Of a DNA stretch of 64,000 nt, positions 55,205 through 63,852 are shown one piece after another. Source of the DNA: Dendrophyllia cribrosa (lineage: Eukaryota > Cnidaria > Anthozoa > Scleractinia > Dendrophylliidae). The stretch is taken from NCBI GenBank assembly GCA_024195265.1, contig JAJLRJ010000005.1, positions 37,257,105-37,321,104 of the forward strand, given 5' to 3'. The first letter of the stretch is position 1, and every line of letters begins with the position of its first letter. The translations under genes and the position numbers were made by a program. The notes beneath the pieces are model-generated. The model made no database searches, had not been told where the DNA came from, and was given only the letters and a program-made list of their open reading frames with translations.

Positions 55205-56491
55205 ATGGCTTTTCGATCGAATGAATATCTCCAAAGAAATGAATTAGTAAGATTCCAGTTGGATGATGTACTCAGAGCCCCAGCAAATGGGCAACATCAA
55301 ACAAAAAATGGTTATAAATTCACCATAAATGACAGATCAGCGTTTTATGACTGGCATAACGCTTATTTTGAAGTGCAATTTCAACTCCAGAAATTAGCAG
55401 ATGGTGCTGGATATGCTGCTGCTGATAGGATAACAGTCATAAATGGCTCACATTCCTTGATAAAACATATGACCATCCGATCTGCAGGGAAGATTGTTTA
55501 CGAACCTGACAATCTGCATAAAGTTACATTTGTTAAAAATCTGTTGGAATACTCAGATGACTTCAGCAGATCAGTAGCAAAAAACAGTTTCTGGTATTTG
55601 GATGTGAATGCGACAACTGCTGCGAATAACACAGGATTTGAAGCGAGACGACTACAAACTCAAGCAGTTGACAACGATGGTGGTAATGGTGCTAAAAATG
55701 TTAATTGCATTATCCCCCTGAATCGTTTCTCCTTTTTCGAAGAACTGGAAGGCAGGATGTTGGTCCCAATGCAGCTGCAATTCGAAATTAATTTACAACA
55801 GGATGGTGAATTGATTCATATGGCAAATGGCACCGATGCTGGAAGAGTTGTCATCAACAGATTTTTGCTTTGGGTGCCAAGATTGTCTCCAAAAGATTCT
55901 CTTTATGATAAATTTATCAGTTCATTCCTGAAAGAAACACAATGGAAGTATCTGAGGGAGACATATGATCAATCAGCTCCCGCAACATCATCAGGATTCT
56001 TCCAGATTTCAGCGAGCATTGATAATGTAAAGCATATTTTTGTCTGGCTGAAAAGATCCGCTCCACCTAATAATAACCCTGCAGAAGACTCTCCATATTT
56101 GATGGATACTTTCAAGCTGAATGAAGCAGATAATAACTCATCCCTGTCAACTTGCAGATTGGAGTATGGAAATGGAGTGTTTTATCCTGAAACTGACTAT
56201 GACACAGAATCAAAAGTTAGAATCTTCAATGATGTTATGGCTTATGCAATGAGGAAAAATGACTTCAACACTGGGACTCAGTTGAATTTGGCTAACTTTC
56301 AATCACTTTATGGTCTCATTTATTTCGATTTGTCTTACCAAGTTGAAAAACCAACAAGAGATCCCAAACAGCTGATATTTCGATATACGCTGAATGCCAA
56401 TGCAACTGCCGCCTTCAATGTGCATGCAGTGGTTCTTTATGAGGAAACAGCTAAGATTAATAAAGTTGGTAATGAGTTGGTCATTGCCTAA
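55205..56491 (+). CDS. major capsid protein (double jelly roll)
   Basis: 428 residues, intact, start in TTAAAATGG. The N-terminal LQRNELVRFQLDDVLRAP and the beta-rich body (HSLIKHMTIRSAGKIVYEPD; NRFSFFEELEGRMLVPMQLQ) match Polinton/adintovirus major capsid proteins. These form pseudo-hexameric capsomers of an icosahedral particle. It follows the small basic genes and precedes the 266-aa gene and protease. Confidence 0.9.
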   Translation: MAFRSNEYLQRNELVRFQLDDVLRAPANGQHQTKNGYKFTINDRSAFYDWHNAYFEVQFQLQKLADGAGYAAADRITVINGSHSLIKHMTIRSAGKIVYEPDNLHKVTFVKNLLEYSDDFSRSVAKNSFWYLDVNATTAANNTGFEARRLQTQAVDNDGGNGAKNVNCIIPLNRFSFFEELEGRMLVPMQLQFEINLQQDGELIHMANGTDAGRVVINRFLLWVPRLSPKDSLYDKFISSFLKETQWKYLRETYDQSAPATSSGFFQISASIDNVKHIFVWLKRSAPPNNNPAEDSPYLMDTFKLNEADNNSSLSTCRLEYGNGVFYPETDYDTESKVRIFNDVMAYAMRKNDFNTGTQLNLANFQSLYGLIYFDLSYQVEKPTRDPKQLIFRYTLNANATAAFNVHAVVLYEETAKINKVGNELVIA

Positions 56492-56522
56492 AGCGGAGTG
56501 AAAACATATGTTATCATTAAAA

Positions 56523-57323
56523 ATGACAACATATCACCCATATAAAATAAATTTGTCTAAAGGACAAAAAGAAAAGCTTGGAAGAGCATTCAGAACAAAC
56601 ACTCCAATCACCCTGAGATTGGGTAGTAATCAAACAAGTGGAAGCGATGAACTGATGCTGACAACTAATCAAATTAAAAGAATCACAAAAGCAAAATCTC
56701 TGGGAAAAGGAGTTGAGATAAAGATATCAAAAACACAAATTAGAAAAGTAATGAAACAAGGTGGAAGTCTATTTTCTGCTATTGTTCCTTTGGCTAAAAC
56801 ATTGATACCCACCCTGGGTAAAACACTTGGGTTGTCAGCACTGGCTGGTTTAGCGAGTGAAGGAGCAAGTCAAGTCGTTAAAGCAATAAGTGGAAAAGGC
56901 GGTGGTCAGGTGGGTGGATTTCTCATCCCCCAAAATAAAATTCAGAAACTGATTGACAATAAACATTTGTTGACATCAAAACAGAAACAAGACATTTTGG
57001 TTGCCCTACAATCAGGAGGACAGTTGGTGATGAAACCATCCGTAAAACAGTCTGGTGGATTGTTAGGAAGTGTGTTGGCATCCATTGGAATCCCATTGGC
57101 ACTTGACATGGTAAAGAATTTGTTTGGGAAAGGTGCTCCTAGAGTTGGCCGACCAAAAGGAAAAGGAGCTCCAAGATTGGGAGCGTATCCTCCCCCATTT
57201 ATTGGTAACTGGAGACGAAACCCTGTTGGGATGGGGGAAAAAAAATCAAAAAAAGGCAAAGGACTTCTGCTGGGGACGAACAGCCCATTCAACAACATCC
57301 CAATTCTCGGGGCAATATTGTGA
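56523..57323 (+). CDS. virion-associated protein with hydrophobic core and Gly-Gly sites
   Basis: 266 residues from the ATG in a TAAAAATGA context. The N-terminal half is basic (KINLSKGQKEKLGRAF). An amphipathic/hydrophobic region (IVPLAKTLIPTLGKTLGLSA) follows, then Gly-Gly pairs (KQGGS, QVGGF, QSGGQ, QSGGL) and a basic Pro/Gly-rich tail. It resembles core/pVI-type proteins of adenovirus-like virions that are processed by adenain. The stop TGA overlaps the start region of the protease frame. Confidence 0.6.
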   Translation: MTTYHPYKINLSKGQKEKLGRAFRTNTPITLRLGSNQTSGSDELMLTTNQIKRITKAKSLGKGVEIKISKTQIRKVMKQGGSLFSAIVPLAKTLIPTLGKTLGLSALAGLASEGASQVVKAISGKGGGQVGGFLIPQNKIQKLIDNKHLLTSKQKQDILVALQSGGQLVMKPSVKQSGGLLGSVLASIGIPLALDMVKNLFGKGAPRVGRPKGKGAPRLGAYPPPFIGNWRRNPVGMGEKKSKKGKGLLLGTNSPFNNIPILGAIL

Positions 57324-57754
57324 GGCCTAAATTTGTAATTAAACCGCTGTCAAATATTGATCTCTTGAAGTGGATTGAATATCTGAGGATTCCCAATTTC
57401 AAAGGCATCTTTGCGAGAGATCAATTCATGCCACAAAAACACACTCCCTGCATCATCAATCTTGATTCACTTGAAAATGCAGGAACTCATTGGGTTTGTT
57501 GCGCTCCGGGGAAAAAATTCACGTGGTATTTTGACTCTTTTGGAATGGGATTTCCCCAAGAATTCAAAAGTTCCAAACCGGTGATCTGGAACACAAGTCA
57601 ATATCAAAACATAAACAGTGTTCTTTGCGGGTATTATTGCCTTTATTTCCTCCATCAATGGTCGCAGGGGAAAGATTTCTATGATATTCTCCAACCTCTC
57701 AGTTTGACTGATACAATGCAAAATGAAAGATTCATAAAAGAATATTTCGATTGA
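57320..57754 (+). CDS. adenain-like cysteine protease
   Basis: 144 residues. Catalytic residues are in the expected order: GTHWV (H57), YFDSFG (D72), Q96 in TSQYQN and C103 in VLCGYYC, with seven residues between Q96 and C103 as in adenain. It should mature virion proteins after assembly. No ATG is available at the start; the frame begins at GTG overlapping the previous TGA, and the next ATG (codon 37) would delete part of the fold. A non-AUG start, reinitiation, or a mutated start codon is implied. Confidence 0.88.
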   Translation: MRPKFVIKPLSNIDLLKWIEYLRIPNFKGIFARDQFMPQKHTPCIINLDSLENAGTHWVCCAPGKKFTWYFDSFGMGFPQEFKSSKPVIWNTSQYQNINSVLCGYYCLYFLHQWSQGKDFYDILQPLSLTDTMQNERFIKEYFD

Positions 57755-57756
57755 AA

Positions 57757-57915
57757 ATGAAGTCATATTGTGTGAAGGAGAAAAAACAAACTGAATGTGT
57801 TGAGCCATCTGGAACCATGACCGCAAAAAATGGAAGAAAGATGTGGTTTTGCCATTGCGCTTCCTGTGGAATCAAAAAGACAAGATTTGTGAAGGCAAAG
57901 CCCTCGGGAAACTGA
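57757..57915 (+). CDS. zinc-ribbon protein (possibly the N-terminus of the PLA2 protein)
   Basis: 52 residues. Cysteines at positions 5, 14, 32, 34 and 37 (YCVKEKK, FCHCASCGIKKTRF) suggest a treble-clef or zinc ribbon similar to the small ribbon proteins found in adintovirus-like genomes; the second cysteine of the usual first CxxC is missing. It starts in TTGAAAATGA, two bases after the protease stop. The next frame, 57,843-58,571, lacks its own ATG until codon 55, so the two may once have been one gene joined near 57,900. Confidence 0.55.
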   Translation: MKSYCVKEKKQTECVEPSGTMTAKNGRKMWFCHCASCGIKKTRFVKAKPSGN

Positions 57916-58571
57916 GTCTGCCCTCACAAGGTGGGGGCTTTGGTGAATTAGCATTGACTGGCGTTGCTCATGCTCTTCCCTGGCTCGGGAAAAAAACAGT
58001 TGAAATGGGGAGATATGGAGCTAGTGAATTGTTGCGAAATAAGAACACTCAAAGGAAAGCATTGGATTTTGCTTTAGATAAGATGAAACCATTTCTTGCC
58101 AAAACCTCTTCCGATATGCTGAATCAACTATCCACGGCGATTAGACCAAACAGAAAATATAAGACAGATCGAGCTGATTTGGATGGAAGAGGATTGGATA
58201 TTCATAACTTGATTGGGAAACTACCAAAACCAAAGAAAGGTTTCACTCTTCCCGGACATAACTTCACTGGCCCGTATAACCCTTTGGAAAAGCAAGTCAG
58301 ATTTGACGATACTGGAAAGATTCTTGAAATTATGCAACAACCCACAGGAAAAACAGACGCAGTTGCTATGCAGCATGATGTGGATTATTCAGTTTGCGCA
58401 AAACAATCAAACCCACATCAATGTAAAAATAAAGCAGACAGAAAAATGGTTGCCGCTTTGGATTCCATTCCCTGGAAAGAAAGACAGTGGGGTCATGCTT
58501 TGGCGAGAAATACCATTGATGCAAAACAAAAACTTGGTTTGGGTGCCCCAAAAAACGGGAAAAGATTTTGA
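57843..58571 (+). CDS. parvovirus-type phospholipase A2-domain protein
   Basis: About 220 residues are meaningful; those before about residue 20 are out of frame with the zinc ribbon. The C-terminal domain has a calcium-loop pattern FTGPYNPL (141-148) and the catalytic pair in AMQHDVDY (H178, D179), followed by CKNKADRKMVAAL, the layout of parvovirus VP1 phospholipase A2. In parvoviruses this domain breaches endosomal membranes during entry; a similar role here is inferred. A Gly-Gly stretch (SQGGGF) near residue 30 may be a processing site. The stop overlaps the integrase frame. Confidence 0.75.
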   Translation: MVLPLRFLWNQKDKICEGKALGKLSLPSQGGGFGELALTGVAHALPWLGKKTVEMGRYGASELLRNKNTQRKALDFALDKMKPFLAKTSSDMLNQLSTAIRPNRKYKTDRADLDGRGLDIHNLIGKLPKPKKGFTLPGHNFTGPYNPLEKQVRFDDTGKILEIMQQPTGKTDAVAMQHDVDYSVCAKQSNPHQCKNKADRKMVAALDSIPWKERQWGHALARNTIDAKQKLGLGAPKNGKRF

Positions 58572-59512
58572 GTGAAGGCTGGACTCAAAATCTAGCAAAT
58601 GAACTTCACCAGCCAATCAGGAGAAGATTTCCAAAGAGAAGAGTTATTGCATATGGCGTTGACAACATTTGGGCGGCTGATCTGGTTGAGATGGGGAAAT
58701 ATTCGAAGTGGAATAAAGGAATAAGATATCTCCTGATGGTGATCGATGTTTTCTCAAAGTTCGGTTGGATTCACCCCCTGAAAGATAAGCGAGGACAAAC
58801 AGTGGCCGATGCTTTCCGATCCATATTCAGGGAGCGAAAACCGAAGATGCTTTGGACTGATAAAGGAAGTGAATTTTTCAATGGAATTATGAAGGATCTC
58901 CTGAATAAGAATGGGATAAAATTGTATACTACAGAGAATGAAGAAAAGTCATCTGTGGTTGAACGTTGGAATAGGACTATGAAGGAGAAACTCTTCCGGA
59001 TGTTTTCTGCTAACAATAATACAGTGTTTTTTGACAAACTAGATGAGTTAGTGGATCAATATAATCACCGTTTTCATTCGAGCATTCGGATGACCCCAGC
59101 GCAGGCCAGCGAACGGAAAAATGAGAAAAAGGTTTTCGCTAATCTTTTCGGAGATATGATTTATGCAAAACACAACCCAGCAAAATTTAAGATCGGTGAC
59201 AGGGTTAGAATATCAAAATACAAACGAAAGATATTCGATAAAGGTTTCACCCCGAACTGGACAGAGGAGATATTTGTCGTTGATGAGGTTTTAAACACAA
59301 ATCCTGTAACGTATAGGTTAGTCGATCTGTTGGGAGAAAAAATAACTGGATCATTTTATGAAGCAGAACTCCAAAGGACAACACAAAGCGTATTTCGCAT
59401 TGAAAAGGTTATTCACCTCGATCAGAAGAAAAAGAAAGCCTTGGTTAAATGGAAAGGATATCCCGATAAATTCAATTCCTGGGTTCCACTGAGTGATATG
59501 GAAAATCTCTGA
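58568..59512 (+). CDS. Polinton integrase (DDE) with chromodomain
   Basis: About 314 residues. A retroviral-type catalytic core is visible: WAADLVEM (D38), WTDKGSEFF (D98) and SSVVERWNRT (E132). A SH3-like DNA-binding region follows, and at the end is a chromodomain (EKVIHLDQKKKKALVKWKGY, then NSWVPLSDM). It would cut and join the element's ends, and the chromodomain could bind modified histone tails. The frame has no ATG at its start: it opens at TTG inside the previous stop. The next ATG lies in the catalytic core. Reinitiation, a lost start codon or an unseen splice are possible. Confidence 0.9.
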   Translation: MSEGWTQNLANELHQPIRRRFPKRRVIAYGVDNIWAADLVEMGKYSKWNKGIRYLLMVIDVFSKFGWIHPLKDKRGQTVADAFRSIFRERKPKMLWTDKGSEFFNGIMKDLLNKNGIKLYTTENEEKSSVVERWNRTMKEKLFRMFSANNNTVFFDKLDELVDQYNHRFHSSIRMTPAQASERKNEKKVFANLFGDMIYAKHNPAKFKIGDRVRISKYKRKIFDKGFTPNWTEEIFVVDEVLNTNPVTYRLVDLLGEKITGSFYEAELQRTTQSVFRIEKVIHLDQKKKKALVKWKGYPDKFNSWVPLSDMENL

Positions 59513-59541
59513 GACAGAATATGAATGTTCAACATTCATAT

Positions 59542-59823
59542 TTATGAAATAACACCTCTTTCTTTCAATTCCCGGTGGATTTCCCAGAGGAGATCACTTT
59601 GTTTTTGGAGTTCATTTTTAAGAATCTTGTATTCCTCTTGGAGATTGATAAATGATTCAAAGAGGAGTTCTATTGTGACTTCCTCTTCTTCATTTTGCTC
59701 TGCTTCTTCCATCTCTGAATCAGAGACAATAAATTCCTCATCAGATGTTGTTGGAGTTTCATCTTCGCTCATTAATTCATCCTCTGAGCAGGTGAGGTCG
59801 CTTCGCTCGCTTTCATCATCCAT
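59542..59823 (-). CDS. acidic coiled-coil protein
   Basis: 93 residues from ATG in CTCAAAATGG. The N-terminal half is Glu/Ser-rich (SEDETPTTSDEEFIVSDSEM). The second half forms a heptad-like helix (LFESFINLQEEYKILKNELQ). It is convergent with the integrase gene and lies just inside the right terminal repeat. No family recognised. Confidence 0.5.
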   Translation of the reverse strand: MDDESERSDLTCSEDELMSEDETPTTSDEEFIVSDSEMEEAEQNEEEEVTIELLFESFINLQEEYKILKNELQKQSDLLWEIHRELKERGVIS

Positions 59824-59881
59824 TTTGAGTTACAAGATTAAAATGTTTAATAGATATCACTCCCTTGTGGAAAAATGAATT

Positions 59882-61443
59882 TTGTCTCCTTCTCCTCCAA
59901 AAGGATAAAAAGTGGTTGATGAAGCAAATTTGAAATGAACTTTTTAAAATAAAAAACTTTTTTGGGAGAAAAAGTTTTTTTCCTGGAAAACTTTAGCTAT
60001 TGGTCATTGATTTTCAGCTGTGAAATAGATTTCATTTATATTTCTTGATTTTATTGAACATATCCACTTGAAAGGTTCTTTCATTTTTCCTCATTTTGGA
60101 AATGAAATTCAATCGTTTCAAGTCAATAGCATTTTTTTCCCCAACAGATAATTTTTTGTTCTGTTCTTCCAAACAATAATCTCTGTTAATCGGAAATGCT
60201 ACTTTACAGATAACGGAGATAATCTTGAAAAATGAAACAGTTTCCTCATTATATAAAATTTCTCTTTTTTTCCAATCAAATGCGATGTCCTCATCCATAA
60301 ATAATATATTAACAATCCCTTTACAAAACTCATCCATGTTTGAAACTACTATCTTGAATTTATCAAACCATTCCTCATCCATTGGGAGTGAAGAAAATTC
60401 TGTCTCTGATGGTTTTGATTTTGGTTCTCCGAGAAAGAATTTTTTCTTATCCGATCTTCTGGTGATAGATGTGTTTCCTTTTTTCAAAGCATTGGTGATT
60501 GCACAATTTGAAATGTTAAATTCTTTAGCAGCAGAATTGATAGAGGTGAATGTTTTGGTTTTTTTCCCATCTGAAATTGTAAAATGCTTATCTGTTTGTT
60601 TCGCCATTTTAGTTATATATAAAAACGAAATAAAAAACAAAAATATGATTTTATATATTTATTTCCTGAAAAGAGTGGACTAAATTATAGGAAATAAACA
60701 GAGGGGAAAAAGAGAGATAAGCCTATCTTTAACATAAAACTTCATGAAAAAATGGATTTTAGTAAGAAAACAATAAAAATGAAATTGATTTTGGAAGGAG
60801 ATCTCCCCTAAAATGAAATTTATTTTGGAGAAAAATCTTTTCCAAATCAAAACTTTTATTGGAAAGAAAAAAAATAAAAACTCATTTGTTTTTTTTTTCT
60901 TTCTTTCCAATAAAAGTTTTGATTTGAGTTTTCCAAAATGAAATTGATTTTATTCCCAAAAAAAAAGTTTTCTGGGGATAAATTTTATCTTTCTTTATTC
61001 CCTACCCTGAGTAGATAGAAAAGAAGGGTTCTGGCAGACTCTGAGGCCGCTGTTTTTCAAACAAAATTCATTTCTGATGAATTTTGTGGGATTTTAAGGG
61101 AACTGATGGATTTGTTTGATTTTATGAGAATTTTTGATTAATGAATGGATTTGTTTGATTTTATAAGAATTTTTTGGTGAACAAGATGGATTTTATTGAT
61201 TTTTTATTAATTTTTCGATGATTTTTTGCAGAGAATATGTAAAATGCTGAAAATTTAGCAGCTTTTTTTTTAATAATTTTATTAATTTTTAGACTCAGGA
61301 TATGTAAATTTGGAACAATTTTCATGCGATCGCATGCAAATTCAGAGTTAGTGCTAAAAGTAAGAGAAAAGTGAAAAGAATTAGAAATTGTGCTAAAAAG
61401 GGGCGGCCGAAGAGTGTGCCAGAACCCTTCTTTCCTATCTACT
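59882..61443 (-). repeat. right terminal inverted repeat of the Polinton
   Basis: Reverse complement of 43,096-44,657. It carries the second copy of the helix-turn-helix-like gene, the inverted internal copy of the terminus (61,010-61,050) and, at its inner border, the codons that end the polymerase gene in the left repeat. Confidence 0.97.
60032..60607 (-). CDS. TIR-encoded helix-turn-helix-like protein, right copy
   Basis: 191 residues, identical in sequence to the product of 43,932-44,507. Both copies are intact, in contrast to several internal genes, and both point towards the middle of the element. Confidence 0.75.
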   Translation of the reverse strand: MAKQTDKHFTISDGKKTKTFTSINSAAKEFNISNCAITNALKKGNTSITRRSDKKKFFLGEPKSKPSETEFSSLPMDEEWFDKFKIVVSNMDEFCKGIVNILFMDEDIAFDWKKREILYNEETVSFFKIISVICKVAFPINRDYCLEEQNKKLSVGEKNAIDLKRLNFISKMRKNERTFQVDMFNKIKKYK

Positions 61444-61449
61444 AAATGA
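61444..61449. repeat. target-site duplication, right copy (AAATGA)
   Basis: Identical to 43,090-43,095. Six bases, as expected for Polintons. Confidence 0.95.
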
Positions 61450-61970
61450 CGTGTGTAAATGTTCACATGCCACTGAGCATAAATTTTTTCGGTCACTCCT
61501 ATTTAACGATTTTTAATTGGAAAACAACATCGATAATATCCGTGGTAGCAAAAGTCTACACAAATCAAACTTCAATTTTTGTTGTTGACTGTACGAAAAT
61601 GGCTAAAAATCCAGCTTCTTAATGTCAGTTTTTTTATCTTAGCGGCAATGTTTACAAGTTTATTTCACAAACCGAGATTTTCTATGGAAAGTCTACCTAC
61701 CTTTCCTTAGACATCCATAACTCGATAGACGCACGCTAATCATGAACCAATTCTAAAATAACGACTAATAAACTCAAAGTCCACCAGAATGGAAACTGTG
61801 ACTCCTGACCGCCTGTCACGAAATCAAAATTGATGAACTGTAATCCACTTCCATCCTTGTAATCTTGCACTTTTTCTCCAATCTACAGCTTCTGTTTTGC
61901 TCTTTGTTTTGCTTCTGTTTTTCTCTATTTTTATCCAATTTAGTTACATATTTGGTGTCATTTGGCGATA
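61450..61970. other. intron sequence, no exon
   Basis: Host intron after the Polinton. AT-rich, with no coding region or clear repeat. Confidence 0.5.
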
Positions 61971-62252
61971 GAGCAGTTTCCAATTGAGTGTCGTAAAACC
62001 AAAGCCAAAGTTATCACTCTGACCAATCACAGCAGTCGCAAACAATCCAATGAACCAATCAGAGCTCGAAGCAATTACATGTCGCCGGCGCCAAGCGCGG
62101 GAAAACGCGTGCGAGCAAGTCACGATTGGTTTTAGTTTTACTTCCGATTGGTCGAGAAAGTGGCACGAGATTTTTTAGCCAATCACAAAGCGTAGCAATG
62201 CAAAACCAAAGCAATTACGTAATTACTTGCGACACTCAATTGAAAACTGCTC
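61971..62252. repeat. MITE with TA target duplication
   Basis: GAGCAGTTTCCAATTGAGTG at the left is inverted at the right. TA flanks both ends. The interior contains repeated CCAATCA/TGATTGG motifs. It lies just upstream of the next exon. Confidence 0.85.
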
Positions 62253-62333
62253 TAATATGGAAATTAAGTAAACACAATTTCGGCAGCACAGTGACCGTTA
62301 ACTAAACCATTTCTATTTTCTATACTCTAACAG

Positions 62334-62531
62334 GAAGACCTTGTCCTAAATTGGTAGACATTGCCAATGGATATGTTCAATCGACCTGCAGAACTGAAAC
62401 CAAACGTTTCGGTGCCAGATGTCAGTACTCGTGTAATAATAGTTATAAATTAAAGGGGAATTACTCCAGAGAGTGTCAAGCTGATGGTACATGGAGCAAT
62501 ACTGAACCAACCTGTGAAAAAGTTTACCCGA
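62334..62531 (+). CDS. sushi/CCP domain exon of the host gene
   Basis: Acceptor ACTCTAACAG, donor CCGA/GTAAGT, phase 1 at both ends (198 bases). A canonical sushi pattern: CPKLVDIANGYVQSTC, then FGARCQYSCNNSYKLKGNYS, ending GTWSNTEPTC, with four cysteines and the conserved tryptophan. It is in frame with the exon at 41,474. Confidence 0.9.
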
Positions 62532-62613
62532 GTAAGTGTTAAAGCCCGGAAAGGGGGTGACTCTATTATAAAAGTGACGAGAAAGGTTTTCGAGGATCTT
62601 GAAAAAGAACCCC

Positions 62614-62779
62614 AAGGGCCGATTTACACGGTACAACTTTGTTGCATGCGACACGCTTACGGCATGCTTACGACATGGCCTGAGCTGATTTACACGGAGT
62701 AATTCGTGTTGTAAGCATGTCGTAAGCATGTTTTAAGCGTGTCGCATGCGACAAAGTTGTACCGTATAAATCGGCCCTT
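62614..62779. repeat. 166-bp palindromic MITE
   Basis: AAGGGCCGATTTACACGGTA is inverted at the right. Inner arms contain GCATGCGACACGCTTA and its inverted copy. Confidence 0.8.
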
Positions 62780-63230
62780 AAAGGTATTAGTACCGACTCT
62801 GGCCTGTGTTTTTCGAATTAAAGTCCCGAAAACTTTACGGACCGGAAAAGCTATATTATATGTGTAGAATATTTACCAACAAAGATTAAATTTTAATGAG
62901 GGGTATCAGGTAGCCTGACAGGTTAAGTTATTGAGGGGTATGATTTTGGACATTTTTTGGGATTCGACCACAGTAAATTCTCGTGTTTTTCCATTACTCT
63001 TCGGCACATATTAAAGTTTGTTATTTCCAAGAGACTAGCATTGTACTAAGATCGGTTTATGTCGTAGGCAGCTACGACATATAGTATATTTTTAGTTTAA
63101 TGTAATTGCGCATGAACAGGAAAAGGGAAAAACAGAGCACGAGATGATGACGCAACTAGCAGTTTGAGATATCTGGCATGTTTTTTTTAGCTCGAGGAAA
63201 TAGTTTTATTGTAGCTGTATTGTGTTGTAG

Positions 63231-63467
63231 AACCATGGATCAGCTGTCGCGGTAGTATCACCGTCATTCTAAAGCCTGGAATGAACACATCAGACGTGAG
63301 TGGCAAGTGGAAACGTCCCAGGTCAAACGTGAATAACGTCACAGCTGTAAGCCCAACCGGAGTCAGTAGCAGCTATCAATTTCCTGCCGGAACTACGATT
63401 GTAAAGTGGGTAGCGGTGAACGAAATTGGTGAACAGAAACACTGCTTTGTGCGTGTCGATGTAGTTG
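63231..63467 (+). CDS. HYR-domain exon of the host gene
   Basis: Acceptor TGTTGTAG, donor GTTG/GTAAGT, phase 1 at both ends (237 bases). It reads VTAVSPTGVSSSYQFPAGTT, then VKWVAVNEIGEQKHCFVRVD, the usual body and end of a HYR (hyalin repeat) domain. It follows the sushi exon, which is a common pair in animal adhesion proteins. Confidence 0.85.
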
Positions 63468-63852
63468 GTAAGTTTTTGTCGTTGTTTTCATTGTTTTATA
63501 TCTATTAATATTTTTGTACCTTTTTTGTTTACTAGCTTTTATTTTTTATTGTGCGTTTCCCGAAATCTGTTTGCTTTTACATTATTGCAAGTTTTAGTGC
63601 AATAACTTTGCCCAAATCGTTCAACGCTTTTCAATGCTGGTTTTCTTGATTACCTGTTGTGTTGCTTTTTAACAGAGATTTTTTGTAAGGATGTCATTGG
63701 ATAAAACGTAGAACTCTAGTTTCTGACTTGTGTGGTCCTAAATAGGAGCAATTCTCGGTGTTGTTGCAATACGTACTTTCAAAGAAAGGGTTAAGCTTGG
63801 ATTTCCTGTGGTTTTATCTGTGGTCTTATCTGTTTCATTCATTGTTTCGCAG

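Larger units (their letters stand above)
43096..61443. mobile_element. complete Polinton/Maverick element, 18,348 bp
   Basis: The element starts AGTAGATAGG and ends CCTATCTACT (AG...CT termini), with 1,562-bp inverted repeats. It is flanked on both sides by AAATGA (43,090-43,095 and 61,444-61,449), the six-base duplication expected from a retrovirus-like integrase. It carries the full Polinton core: DNA polymerase B, DDE integrase, packaging ATPase, adenain-like protease, major capsid and probable minor capsid proteins. Such elements are regarded as integrated or virus-like relatives of adintoviruses. About four substitutions and two homopolymer indels separate the terminal repeats, so insertion was recent, yet several genes contain stops or frame changes. 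Confidence 0.97.
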
